From Streptomyces sp. 1222.5 (GTDB lineage: Bacteria; Actinomycetota; Actinomycetes; Streptomycetales; Streptomycetaceae): a DNA stretch of 64,000 bases. The first letter of the stretch is position 1. Each line of letters begins with the position of its first letter. The notes under the pieces are model-generated. The model was not told the origin of the DNA. It did not search any database and worked only from the letters and a program-made list of their open reading frames with translations. Made by a program: the position numbers and the translations under genes. Positions 51,375-60,310 of the stretch are shown one piece after another. The stretch lies in contig NZ_FNSZ01000001.1 in assembly GCF_900105245.1 (NCBI RefSeq), positions 5,392,001 through 5,456,000 of the forward strand, written 5' to 3'.

Positions 51375-53386
51375 TCCGCCTCCTCCGTGGGCGCGATGAC
51401 GGCCAGCACCTGGTCCATGGCGACCGTCGATCCCGGGGTCACGTCCAGTTCGGCGACCGTGCCGGCGTGCGGGGCGGAGATGACGTGCTCCATCTTCATC
51501 GCCTCGACCACCAGCAGGCTCTGGCCCGCGGTCACCTCGTCGCCGACCGCCACCTTCACCACGGTCACCGTGCCGGGCATCGGGGCGGTCAGCGAGTCGG
51601 CGCCCGCGTGCGCGGAGCGGGAGAGGGAGTCGGCCACCGGATCGTGGTCGCGCACCTGCCAGGTGTCGCCGTCGCGGCCCAGCCAGGTGCCGTCCGGCAG
51701 GACGGCGAAGGTGTGGGTGAGGCCGTCGAGCCGGAAGGTGAACCGGTGCCCGGCGCCGGACCGCACGGTCGTGCCGCCGGACCCCCGGAGCGGCTGGTCC
51801 GTCCCGGGGAGCAGCAGTTCCGTGCCGCCGCCCGGTGTGCTGCGCACGCGGACGGTCACGGCCTCCTGGCCCGGTACCCGCAGGTGGTGCGGTGTCCAGG
51901 CCGCCTCGCCGCCCAGCCGCCAGCCGTCGGCCGCGGCGAACGGGTCCGTCCAGCCGGAGCCGCCGGCGGGCGCGAGCGCGGCATGGCGCAGCAGCGCCGC
52001 CGCCGCGTACACCTCCGCCGGCACCCCGTCCGGGACGAGCCCGTCCACCTCGCGCTCCACCAGTCCGGTGTCCAGCTCGCCCGCCACCACCGCCGGGTGG
52101 GCCAGCAGCCGGCGCAGGAAGCCCGCGTTGGTCTGCACGCCCAGGGTGACCGTCCCGGAGAGGGCCGCCCGCAGCTTGCGCAGGGCCGTCTCGCGGTCGG
52201 GGCCGTGGACGATGACCTTGGAGAGCATCGGGTCGTACAGGCTGCCGACCTCGGTGCCCTCGCTGAGGCCGGAGTCGGTGCGGACGCCGTCCCCCCGCGG
52301 CTCGTCGAGCAGCAGCACCGTGCCGCCCGAGGGGAGGAAGCCGCGCGCCGGGTCCTCGGCGCAGATCCGGGCCTCGACCGCGTGTCCGGTCAGCGTGACG
52401 TCGTCCTGCGCGAAGCCCAGCGTCTCGCCGGCCGCCACCCGCAGCTGCCACTCCACCAGGTCCAGCCCGGTGACGAGTTCGGTGACCGGGTGCTCCACCT
52501 GAAGACGGGTGTTCATCTCCATGAAGTAGTACTGCGAGGGGTCGCCGCCGGGCACGATGAACTCCACCGTGCCCGCACCGCGGTACCCGCACGAGCGGGC
52601 CGCCTGCACGGCCGCCTCGCCCATCGACGCGCGCGTGGCCTCGTCGAGGAGCACGCTCGGCGCCTCCTCGATGATCTTCTGGTGGCGCCGCTGCAGGGAG
52701 CACTCGCGCTCGCCGAGGTGGACCACGTTCCCGTGGCCGTCGGCCAGCACCTGGATCTCGATGTGCCGGGGCCGGTCGATCCACCGCTCCACCAGCAGGG
52801 TGTCGTCGCCGAAGGAGGCGCGGGCCTCACGGCGGGCGGCGGCGATCTCCTCCTCCAGCGCGCTCACCTCGCGCACCAGGCGCATGCCCTTGCCGCCGCC
52901 TCCCGCGGACGGCTTCAGGAGCACCGGCACCCCGATGTCCCGGGCGGCCGCGGCGAGTTCGCGGTCCGACAGCCCGCTGCCGCTCGAACCCGGCACCACC
53001 GGGACCCCGGCCTTCTGCACGGTCTCCTTGGCCCGGATCTTGTCGCCCATGAGCGCGATCGCGTCGGCCGGCGGGCCGATGAAGACCAGCCCCGCCTCCT
53101 CGCACGCGCGCGCGAAGCCCGCGTTCTCGGCGAGGAAGCCGTACCCGGGGTGGACGGCCTGGGCGCCGGTACGGGCGGCGGCCTCCAGCAGCCGCTCCAC
53201 CGACAGATAGCTCTCGCCCGCGGGCGCCGGACCGATCCGTACCGCGGTGTCGGCCTCGCGCACGTGCCGCGCGTCGGCGTCCGCGTCGGAGAAGACCGCC
53301 ACCGAGCGCACGCCCAGGGAGCGGAGCGTACGGATGACGCGTACGGCGATCTCGCCCCGGTTGGCCACCAGCACTGTGTCGAACAC
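51371..53386 (-). CDS. acyl-CoA carboxylase biotin-carrying alpha subunit (methylcrotonyl-CoA carboxylase-type)
   Basis: 671-aa fused biotin carboxylase and biotin carrier. ATP-grasp biotin carboxylase (1-450): VLVANRGEIAVRV, HPGYGFLAENAGF, SAGGGGKGMRLV and MEMNTRLQVEHPVTE. A less conserved middle is followed by the biotinyl domain (about 600-671) with the biotin Lys in VVEAMKMEHV. It transfers CO2 to biotin for the adjacent carboxyltransferase. The GTG at 53386 has GAGGGGAA upstream. It overlaps the lyase start by 4 bases. Operon context favours 3-methylcrotonyl-CoA over acetyl/propionyl-CoA as final acceptor. Confidence 0.92.
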   Translation of the reverse strand: MFDTVLVANRGEIAVRVIRTLRSLGVRSVAVFSDADADARHVREADTAVRIGPAPAGESYLSVERLLEAAARTGAQAVHPGYGFLAENAGFARACEEAGLVFIGPPADAIALMGDKIRAKETVQKAGVPVVPGSSGSGLSDRELAAAARDIGVPVLLKPSAGGGGKGMRLVREVSALEEEIAAARREARASFGDDTLLVERWIDRPRHIEIQVLADGHGNVVHLGERECSLQRRHQKIIEEAPSVLLDEATRASMGEAAVQAARSCGYRGAGTVEFIVPGGDPSQYYFMEMNTRLQVEHPVTELVTGLDLVEWQLRVAAGETLGFAQDDVTLTGHAVEARICAEDPARGFLPSGGTVLLLDEPRGDGVRTDSGLSEGTEVGSLYDPMLSKVIVHGPDRETALRKLRAALSGTVTLGVQTNAGFLRRLLAHPAVVAGELDTGLVEREVDGLVPDGVPAEVYAAAALLRHAALAPAGGSGWTDPFAAADGWRLGGEAAWTPHHLRVPGQEAVTVRVRSTPGGGTELLLPGTDQPLRGSGGTTVRSGAGHRFTFRLDGLTHTFAVLPDGTWLGRDGDTWQVRDHDPVADSLSRSAHAGADSLTAPMPGTVTVVKVAVGDEVTAGQSLLVVEAMKMEHVISAPHAGTVAELDVTPGSTVAMDQVLAVIAPTEEAE

Positions 53387-53397
53387 GGTTCCCCTCC

Positions 53398-55014
53398 TCA
53401 CATCCGGAAGACGCCGAACTGGGGGTCTCCCAGCGGCGCGTTGGCACAGGCCGTCAGGGCGAGTCCCAGCACCTGACGGGTCTCGAGCGGGTCGATCACG
53501 CCGTCGTCCCACAGGCGGGCGGTGGCGTAGTAGGCGTTGCCCTGGCGCTCGTACTGGGCGCGGATCGGCGCCTTGAAGCCGTCTTCGGCGTCGGCCGGCC
53601 AGTCCTCCCCGCGCGCCTCCAGCTGGTCCCGCTTGACCGTGGCGAGGACGCTGGCGGCCTGCTCGCCGCCCATGACGGAGATCTTGGCGTTGGGCCACAT
53701 CCACAGGAAGCGGGGGGAGTAGGCCCGGCCGCACATCGAGTAGTTGCCCGCGCCGTACGAACCGCCGACCACCACGGTCAGCTTGGGCACGCGCGTGCAG
53801 GCGACGGCCGTCACCATCTTGGCGCCGTGCTTGGCGATGCCGCCCGCCTCGTAGTCCTTGCCCACCATGAAGCCCGAGATGTTCTGCAGGAACACCAGCG
53901 GGATGCCGCGCTGGTCGCACAGCTCGATGAAGTGGGCGCCCTTCTGGGCGGACTCGGAGAAGAGGATGCCGTTGTTGGCGACGATCCCCACAGGGTGGCC
54001 GTGGATCCGGGCGAAGCCGGTGACCAGGGTCTGCCCGAACTCGCTCTTGAACTCGGCGAACCGGGAGCCGTCCACCACGCGCGCGATGACCTCGCGCACG
54101 TCGTAGGGGGTGCGGGAGTCGACGGGGACGGCGCCGTAGAGGCCGTAGGGGTCGACCTTCGGCTCGACGGCCGGCCGGACCTCCCAGGGCAGGGACCGCC
54201 GGGCCGGCAGTGTGGCGACGATGTCGCGCACGATCCGCAGGGCGTGCGCGTCGTCCTCGGCGAGGTGGTCGGTGACTCCGGAGACCCGGGAGTGCACCTC
54301 GCCGCCGCCCAGCTCCTCCGCCGTCACGACCTCGCCGGTGGCCGCCTTCACCAGCGGGGGACCGCCGAGGAAGATCGTGCCCTGGTTGCGGACGATCACG
54401 GCCTCGTCGCTCATCGCCGGGACGTACGCGCCGCCGGCCGTGCACGAGCCGAGCACGGCCGCGATCTGCGGGATCCCGGCGCCGGACATCCGGGCCTGGT
54501 TGTAGAAGATGCGCCCGAAGTGGTCGCGGTCCGGGAACACCTCGTCCTGCATCGGCAGGAAGGCGCCGCCGGAGTCGACCAGGTAGACGCACGGCAGCCG
54601 GTTGTCCAGGGCCACCTCCTGCGCGCGCAGGTGCTTCTTCACGGTCATCGGGTAGTACGTGCCGCCCTTGACGGTGGCGTCGTTCGCGACGATCACGCAC
54701 TCGCGCCCGCTGACCCGGCCGATCCCGGCGATCACGCCGGCGGCCGGGGCCTGTCCCTCGTACATCCCGTCGGCCGCGAGGGGGGCCAGCTCCAGGAAGG
54801 GCGAGCCCGGGTCGAGCAGCGTGTCCACCCTGTCCCTCGGCAGCAGCTTGCCGCGCGCGGTGTGCCTGGCCCGGGCCTTCTCGCCGCCGCCGAGCGCCGC
54901 GGCGGCCAGCTTGCCGCGCAGCTCCTCGACGAGCGCGAGATGGCCCTGTTCGTTGGCCCGCCAGGCCTCCGACGCGGGATCTGCCGCGCTCCGAAGCTCC
55001 GGTGCCTCCTGCAT
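53398..55014 (-). CDS. accD1: acyl-CoA carboxylase carboxyltransferase beta subunit (methylcrotonyl-CoA carboxylase-type)
   Basis: 538-aa carboxyltransferase with crotonase-like N and C halves. LVDSGGAFLPMQDEVFPD and RIFYNQARMSG are typical of methylcrotonyl-CoA carboxylase beta rather than PccB; the C half has NNGILFSESAQKGAHF and QNISGFMVGKDYEAGG. It carboxylates the acyl-CoA using biotin-CO2 from the alpha subunit. It is first of the operon at the ATG 55014, 11 bp before the alpha gene, under two TetR operators in the 97-bp divergent region. The symbol is from memory of S. coelicolor naming. Confidence 0.92.
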   Translation of the reverse strand: MQEAPELRSAADPASEAWRANEQGHLALVEELRGKLAAAALGGGEKARARHTARGKLLPRDRVDTLLDPGSPFLELAPLAADGMYEGQAPAAGVIAGIGRVSGRECVIVANDATVKGGTYYPMTVKKHLRAQEVALDNRLPCVYLVDSGGAFLPMQDEVFPDRDHFGRIFYNQARMSGAGIPQIAAVLGSCTAGGAYVPAMSDEAVIVRNQGTIFLGGPPLVKAATGEVVTAEELGGGEVHSRVSGVTDHLAEDDAHALRIVRDIVATLPARRSLPWEVRPAVEPKVDPYGLYGAVPVDSRTPYDVREVIARVVDGSRFAEFKSEFGQTLVTGFARIHGHPVGIVANNGILFSESAQKGAHFIELCDQRGIPLVFLQNISGFMVGKDYEAGGIAKHGAKMVTAVACTRVPKLTVVVGGSYGAGNYSMCGRAYSPRFLWMWPNAKISVMGGEQAASVLATVKRDQLEARGEDWPADAEDGFKAPIRAQYERQGNAYYATARLWDDGVIDPLETRQVLGLALTACANAPLGDPQFGVFRM

Positions 55015-55045
55015 CCTGCGGTCCCCTCACCCGGTGATCGAACCT

Positions 55046-55061
55046 GTTAATGAGCGTTAAC
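55046..55061. promoter_or_regulatory. TetR (AccR-type) operator, copy 1
   Basis: GTTAATGAGCGTTAAC matches GTTAA-N6-TTAAC exactly, the motif I recall for AccR of Streptomyces. It is 32 bp upstream of the carboxylase beta start. Confidence 0.75.
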
Positions 55062-55073
55062 CATTTCCAACAG

Positions 55074-55089
55074 GTTAACGACCGCTAAC
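55074..55089. promoter_or_regulatory. TetR (AccR-type) operator, copy 2
   Basis: GTTAACGACCGCTAAC is the same dyad with one half-site difference. It covers the proposed -35 box of the TetR gene, as expected for autorepression. Confidence 0.65.
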
Positions 55090-55104
55090 CTCCCTGTCTA
55101 GAAT
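55075..55104 (+). promoter_or_regulatory. probable promoter of the TetR gene (leaderless)
   Basis: TTAACG at 55075-55080 and TAGAAT at 55099-55104 are separated by 18 bp. Transcription would begin at or next to the ATG at 55112, and no RBS is present, so the mRNA is likely leaderless. Confidence 0.5.
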
Positions 55105-55111
55105 TGCCTGC

Positions 55112-55711
55112 ATGGTCACCAGAACCGACGCCCCGACCCGGCGCGAGCAGATCCTCAAGGAGGCCGCCCGGCTCTTCGCCGAGCGCGGCTTCCACGGTGT
55201 GGGGGTCGACGAGATAGGCGCGGCGGTCGGCATCAGCGGCCCCGGCCTGTACCGCCACTTCCCGGGCAAGGACGCGATGCTCGCCGAGCTGCTGGTCGGC
55301 ATCAGCGGCCAGCTGCTCACGGGCGCCAAGCGCCGTCTGGCGGAGGCCGACGGGGCCACCGGCACCCCCGAGGTCCTGGACTCGCTCATCGAGGGCCACA
55401 TCGACTTCGCCCTCGACGACCGCCCGCTGATCACCCTGCACGACCGTGAGCTGGACCGCCTGCGCGACAGCGACCGCAAGCTGGTGCGGCAGCTCCAGCG
55501 GCAGTACGTCGAGCTGTGGGTGGAGGTGGTCCGCGAGGTCTACCCGGCCCTGACCGAGCCGTCGGCCCGCTCGGCCGTCCACTCCGTCTTCGGCCTGCTG
55601 AACTCCACGCCCCACCTGGGCCGCGCCGGCACGCTGCCCGGCCGCGGGGCCATGGCGACGCTGCTGCACCGGATGGCGCGCGGGGCGTTCGCGGCGGCCG
55701 GGGAGCGCTAG
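55112..55711 (+). CDS. TetR-family repressor of the acyl-CoA operon (AccR-like)
   Basis: 199-aa TetR regulator. The HTH (about 10-55) reads RREQILKEAARLFAERGFHG and ISGPGLYRHFPGKDAML. The C-terminal ligand-binding domain is helical, of the acyl-CoA-responsive kind. It is divergent from the carboxylase operon. The GTTAA-N6-TTAAC operators and location match AccR, a repressor described in S. avermitilis that senses short-chain acyl-CoAs; this identity is inferred. The ATG at 55112 has no RBS and is probably leaderless. Confidence 0.88.
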   Translation: MVTRTDAPTRREQILKEAARLFAERGFHGVGVDEIGAAVGISGPGLYRHFPGKDAMLAELLVGISGQLLTGAKRRLAEADGATGTPEVLDSLIEGHIDFALDDRPLITLHDRELDRLRDSDRKLVRQLQRQYVELWVEVVREVYPALTEPSARSAVHSVFGLLNSTPHLGRAGTLPGRGAMATLLHRMARGAFAAAGER

Positions 55712-55872
55712 GGCCCTCCTTCGGCGGAGCCGTCGCGTACCGCCAGAACCTCGACCGGGACGGGGACCCGCCTCGGTCCGCCGTCGTGCCCGGCGTGACG
55801 AGCGTTACGGACGGATACCCCTGGACGGGGTTACCTACCCGCCGGTACGGTTGAGTGAGCAAGCGCTTAGAC

Positions 55873-57063
55873 ATGGCGATGCCGAGGTACGTGGAGGTGG
55901 GCGGCGTGCGCCGTACGGTGTTCAACGAGGATCACGAGGCGTTCCGGGAGACCATCCGCGCCTTCATCGAGGCCGAGGTCGTACCCGTGTACGACGAGTG
56001 GTTCGCCGCCGGCCAGGCGCCGCGCGACTTCTACTACAAGCTCGGCGAGCTCGGCATCTTCGGCATCAACGTGCCCGAGGAGTTCGGCGGCGCGGGCATG
56101 GAGAGCCACAAGTTCGAGGCGGTCCTCTACGAGGAGACCGCCCGCGCCGGCGTCCAGTTCGGCGGCTCCGGCGTGCACGTGCTGCTCGCCCTGCCGTACA
56201 TCAAGATGCTCGCCACCGACGAGCAGAAGAAGCGCTTCCTGCCGAAGTTCGTCACCGGCGAGGAGATGTGGGCGATCGCGATGACGGAGCCGGGCACCGG
56301 CTCCGACCTCGCGGGCATGAAGTCCACCGCCAAGCTGTCCGAGGACGGCACGCACTACGTGCTCAACGGCGCCAAGACCTTCATCACCGGCGGTGTGCAC
56401 GCCGACAAGGTGATCGTCTGCGCCCGTACGGCCGCGCCCACCGCCGAGGACCGCCGCCACGGCATCTCGCTGTTCGCCGTGGACACCAAGTCCGAGGGCT
56501 ACTCCGTCGGCCGCAAGCTCGACAAGCTCGGCCTGAAGACCTCCGACACCGCCGAGCTGGCCTTCGTCGACGTCAAGGTGCCGGTCGAGGACCTGCTCGG
56601 CGAGGAGAACAAGGGCTTCTCCTACCTCGGCCACAACCTCGCCTCCGAGCGCTGGGGCATCGCCTTCGGCGCCTACGCGCAGGCCAAGGCCGCCGTCCGG
56701 TTCGCCAAGCAGTACGTGCAGGACCGCACCGTCTTCGGCAAGCCGGTGGCCCACTTCCAGAACACCAAGTTCGAGCTGGCCGCCTGCCAGGCCGAGGTGG
56801 ACGCCGCCGAGGCCGTCGCCGACCGCGCCACGGAGGCCCTGGACGCCGGTGAGCTGACGCCCGCCGAGGCCGCCTCCGCGAAGCTGTTCTGCACCGAGGT
56901 CGCCCACCGTGTGATCGACCGCTGCCTCCAGCTGCACGGCGGCTACGGCTACATGAACGAGTACCCGATCGCCCGCCTGTACGCGGACAACCGCGTCAAC
57001 CGTATCTACGGCGGCACCAGCGAGATCATGAAGTCGATCATCGCCAAGGACATGGGTCTGTAA
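55873..57063 (+). CDS. acyl-CoA dehydrogenase
   Basis: About 396-aa acyl-CoA dehydrogenase. AIAMTEPGTGSDLAGMKS (FAD/acyl motif), KTFITGGVHADKVIV, and the C-terminal LHGGYGYMNEYPIARLYADN and GTSEIMKSIIAKD are typical. It probably acts on medium or long-chain acyl-CoAs and is distinct from the AcdH-type paralog 5 kb away. The start at ATG 55873 (MAMPRYVEVGG) has no clear RBS; an ATG at 55879 and a GTG at 55855 are in frame. The GTG version would include a TTA codon. A CAAGCGCTTA dyad covers the start. The thioesterase follows 36 bp later on the same strand. Confidence 0.9.
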   Translation: MAMPRYVEVGGVRRTVFNEDHEAFRETIRAFIEAEVVPVYDEWFAAGQAPRDFYYKLGELGIFGINVPEEFGGAGMESHKFEAVLYEETARAGVQFGGSGVHVLLALPYIKMLATDEQKKRFLPKFVTGEEMWAIAMTEPGTGSDLAGMKSTAKLSEDGTHYVLNGAKTFITGGVHADKVIVCARTAAPTAEDRRHGISLFAVDTKSEGYSVGRKLDKLGLKTSDTAELAFVDVKVPVEDLLGEENKGFSYLGHNLASERWGIAFGAYAQAKAAVRFAKQYVQDRTVFGKPVAHFQNTKFELAACQAEVDAAEAVADRATEALDAGELTPAEAASAKLFCTEVAHRVIDRCLQLHGGYGYMNEYPIARLYADNRVNRIYGGTSEIMKSIIAKDMGL

Positions 57064-57099
57064 GGTCCCCGCAATCACCGGCGGGTACACCTACAAGCC

Positions 57100-57966
57100 A
57101 TGAGCCATGCACTCCAGGATCTCCTCGATCTGCTCGACCTCGAGCAGATCGAGGAGAACATCTTCCGCGGCCGGTCCCGCGCCGCCGTCGTCCCCCGCGT
57201 CTTCGGCGGGCAGGTGGCGGCGCAGGCGATGGTCGCCGCCGGCCGGACGGTCCCCGCGGACCGGCCCGCGCACTCCCTGCACGCGTACTTCCTGCGCCCC
57301 GGTGATCCGGGCGCGCCGATCGTCTACACGGTCGACCGGATCCGCGACGGCCGGTCCTTCACCACCCGCCGCGTGGTCGCCGTGCAGCACGGCAAGCCGA
57401 TCTTCCACCTGTCGGCGTCCTTCCAGGTCCACGAGGAGGGACTCGACCACCAGGCGCCGATGCCGCCCGCACCGGACCCGGCGACCCTGCCGACCTCCCA
57501 GGAGCGGCTGCGCGGGTACGACCATCTCGCGCCGGACGTGGTGGAGCGTTTCCTGGAGGCCCGCGAGGCGATCGACCTGCGGTACGTGGACGAGCCGCCG
57601 TACGGGCGCTTCGGCGAGCCGCGGGAACCGCACTCCCAGGTGTGGTTCCGCACCAACGGCAAGCTCGACGACGACCCCCTGCTGCACGTCGTCCTCGCCA
57701 CCTACGTCTCCGACATGACCCTGCTGGACTCCGTGCTGCTCGCGCACGGCCGCGGCGGCTGGGCCGTCGGCGACGTCGTGGGGGCGTCCCTGGACCACGC
57801 GATGTGGTTCCACCGCCCCTTCCGTGCCGACGAATGGCTGCTGTACGACCAGGAGTCGACCACCGCCCACGGCGGCCGCGGTCTCGGCCAGGCCCGCATC
57901 CACACCCAGGACGGCCGCCTCGCGATCACGGTGATCCAGGAGGGCGTGGTGCGCGTCCCCAGGTGA
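57100..57966 (+). CDS. tesB: acyl-CoA thioesterase II (TesB-like)
   Basis: 288-aa double hot-dog thioesterase. N-terminal half: LLDLLDLEQIEENIFRG and FGGQVAAQAMVAAGRTV. C-terminal half: GDVVGASLDHAMWFHRPFR with the catalytic Asp/His and YDQEST plus GQARIHTQDGRLAITVIQEG. It hydrolyses acyl-CoA to free acid and CoA. It probably shares a transcript with the acyl-CoA dehydrogenase 36 bp upstream, so the pair may balance acyl-CoA pools. It converges on the FtsX gene. Confidence 0.92.
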   Translation: MSHALQDLLDLLDLEQIEENIFRGRSRAAVVPRVFGGQVAAQAMVAAGRTVPADRPAHSLHAYFLRPGDPGAPIVYTVDRIRDGRSFTTRRVVAVQHGKPIFHLSASFQVHEEGLDHQAPMPPAPDPATLPTSQERLRGYDHLAPDVVERFLEAREAIDLRYVDEPPYGRFGEPREPHSQVWFRTNGKLDDDPLLHVVLATYVSDMTLLDSVLLAHGRGGWAVGDVVGASLDHAMWFHRPFRADEWLLYDQESTTAHGGRGLGQARIHTQDGRLAITVIQEGVVRVPR

Positions 57967-58018
57967 CGCGCACCACCCGCCGGCCCGTGCCCGGGACGGC
58001 CGTGGGCGGGCCGACGGC

Positions 58019-60310
58019 TCAGTCCCGGCGGATGAGTTCCGGATCGATACGGCGTCCCACCAGCGGCAGGGTGCCCAGGGCCGCGACCGCGACCACACCC
58101 AGCGCCGCGCAGGCCAGGACCGGGATCCCGGCGAAGTCCCAGAAGACCTCACCGCCCCCGGTGACCAGATAACTGGATTCGGCGAGCTTGCCGGTCACCA
58201 GGGCCAGGACGAGGCCGACGGCCAGCGGCAGCACCACCTGGGTGCTCTGCACGGCGCGCAGCGTGCGGGCCCGCGCCCCGATGAGGGTGATCGCGGTTAC
58301 CTGGGCACGGCGCTCGACGGCCCGGTCCGTGACGGCGACCAGGAACGCGGCGACACCGATCACCAGGCCCATGATCATGCCGAGCACCAGCAGGGTCTCG
58401 ATCACGGCGATCTGCTGCAGGCTGTCCACGTTGACGCCGACCGGCTCCACGGAGACCGTCGGCGCGACGCCGCCGATGCCGTCCAGAACCCCGCGGACCA
58501 CCCGCGGTTCGGAGTCGCTGTCGAGGACGAGGGAGCCCGACCGTGGACGGGCGTGCGCCGGCAGCGCCGTCGGCGGGACGATCATCGACGCGTCGCCGAT
58601 CGCCGACGGGTCGTACGGACGCATGACGACCGTGGCCGAAGGGATGGTCAGGGTGACCGCCCCATGGCGCCGGCCGGTCCGCAGCTCGAAGGGGAACGAG
58701 GCGCCGGGGCGCATGTCCGGATCGGCCGAGCTGTTCGGGTCCACCAGACGCATGACCCGGCCCTCCCGGCAGCCCTCGGTGTGCCGCACCAGCCGGGTCA
58801 GCTGGGCGCAGGTGGCGACCAGCGCGGTGGCTCGGGGCGGGATGCCGGCGGGCCCGGGCTTGCTCCAGGAGACCATCGTCCGGGCGTGGGCGCGTACTCC
58901 CGGCACCCCGGCGAGCCGGCTCTCCTGCTCCTCGGACAGGGCCGACAGCGGCAGGGAGTAGTCCTGGACGGGGTTGCCGGGCTTGCTGACCTGCTCGAAC
59001 TCGATCAGGACGCCCTGGGCGAGAGAGGCCGCGTAAACCAGCAGGACCAGGCCGGTGACGACCCGCATGGTGCTGCCCGGCTCGACCTCGTTGCGGCGCA
59101 TGGCCAGGTTCAGCGTCAGGGACCGGGTGGTCCCGGCCACCTTGCGGGCGAGGAGGTACGACAGCCACGGCAGGGTCAGCACCAGGCCCGACCCGGTCAG
59201 CAGGACTCCGCCCACGACGAGGACCGCGAAGATCCCGTCGCTCGTGGCGGGATGGTCCGTGAGGCCCGTCGCGCAGAAGCCGGAGACGATGCCCAGCCCG
59301 GTGACCAGCAGCAGCCCGCCCCACTTCGAGGGGGGCTTCGGCACGGCCGTACGGCGGACCGCCAGCGGGTTCGTCGCGGCGCTGCGCGCACTCGCCCGGC
59401 CGACGAACCAGGCGAGAGCCGGGCAGCCGAGGAGGCAGACGACGACGGTGGTCCAGGACAGGCTGCCGTCGGCCGGGTACCAGCGCAGCGCGGGCAGGCC
59501 GGAGCGGGACATCGCCTGGTTGAGGAGCCAGTACTCACCGAGTCCGAGCACGGCGCCGAGCAGTGCCGCGGCCACGGTCTCGGCGGCGTTGACGCGCTGG
59601 GTGCCCCTGGTGCTCAGGCCCAGCAGGCGCAGCGAGGCCAGGCGCCGGGTACGGCTGGCGGCGGAGAGCCGGGCGCACACCGACAGGAAGACGGCCAGGG
59701 GCAGCAGGACCAGCGTGGCGAGGGCGAAGCGGAGGTTGGTGAGGGTGGAGGGCTCGACCACCGGGACGGGGGCGTAGGGGGAGCCGAAGGACCGCAGAGC
59801 CCCGGTGTCCGGGTCGTGCGCGAGGGCGGCCCGGGAGGTGCCGACGTAGGCGTAGAGCTCGTCCGGATCGCCGAGGCCGGCCCCGCCGATCCGGCCCTTC
59901 TCGCGGCCCGGCAGCAGCCCCTTGAGGGCCGGCTCCGCGCGCATCAGTTCGTGCAGGCGCGGGGAGACGAACAGCTCGCCGGGGCCGGGGAGCGCGTCCA
60001 GGCCGGGCGGTGGCTGGGGGGTGTCCTTGTCGCCGCGGGCCACGAACACCCGGGTGAACGGCTTGGAGCCGTGCGGATCCCGCCGCTGCAGTACGAGCGT
60101 CGAGCCCGCCGGCGCCTTGCCGGCGGAGGTCGTCTGCGGTTCGCGGGCCGCGGTCCGTCCGTCGTGCGCGTCCAGGATGGCCGGGATCGTCAGCACGAGG
60201 GCGAGACAGCACACGCCGAGGGAGCTTCCGACGGCCATGAGGAAGAAGCGGACGCGGTTGCCCCGGCCGGCGCCGGACAGCAGCCGCAGGCCGAGCAGGA
60301 ACTCCCTCAC
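58019..60310 (-). CDS. FtsX-family ABC transporter permease
   Basis: 763-aa membrane protein with two FtsX-like halves. TM1 is at the N-terminus (VRFFLMAVGSSLGVCCLALV), a large extracytoplasmic domain covers about 55-200, three-helix groups follow, and a second soluble loop and a final group end with ALVTGKLAESSYLV. This is the usual MacB/LolE-type layout in Streptomyces. Together with the ATPase it should form an exporter or mechanotransmission complex. The GTG at 60310 overlaps the ATPase stop (GTGA). The substrate is unknown. Confidence 0.88.
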   Translation of the reverse strand: MREFLLGLRLLSGAGRGNRVRFFLMAVGSSLGVCCLALVLTIPAILDAHDGRTAAREPQTTSAGKAPAGSTLVLQRRDPHGSKPFTRVFVARGDKDTPQPPPGLDALPGPGELFVSPRLHELMRAEPALKGLLPGREKGRIGGAGLGDPDELYAYVGTSRAALAHDPDTGALRSFGSPYAPVPVVEPSTLTNLRFALATLVLLPLAVFLSVCARLSAASRTRRLASLRLLGLSTRGTQRVNAAETVAAALLGAVLGLGEYWLLNQAMSRSGLPALRWYPADGSLSWTTVVVCLLGCPALAWFVGRASARSAATNPLAVRRTAVPKPPSKWGGLLLVTGLGIVSGFCATGLTDHPATSDGIFAVLVVGGVLLTGSGLVLTLPWLSYLLARKVAGTTRSLTLNLAMRRNEVEPGSTMRVVTGLVLLVYAASLAQGVLIEFEQVSKPGNPVQDYSLPLSALSEEQESRLAGVPGVRAHARTMVSWSKPGPAGIPPRATALVATCAQLTRLVRHTEGCREGRVMRLVDPNSSADPDMRPGASFPFELRTGRRHGAVTLTIPSATVVMRPYDPSAIGDASMIVPPTALPAHARPRSGSLVLDSDSEPRVVRGVLDGIGGVAPTVSVEPVGVNVDSLQQIAVIETLLVLGMIMGLVIGVAAFLVAVTDRAVERRAQVTAITLIGARARTLRAVQSTQVVLPLAVGLVLALVTGKLAESSYLVTGGGEVFWDFAGIPVLACAALGVVAVAALGTLPLVGRRIDPELIRRD

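Noticed and set aside
51371..55030. A single 1219-codon carboxylase alpha protein
   Set aside because: The upper half is a shadow of the beta-subunit gene in another frame; the real alpha subunit starts at 53386.
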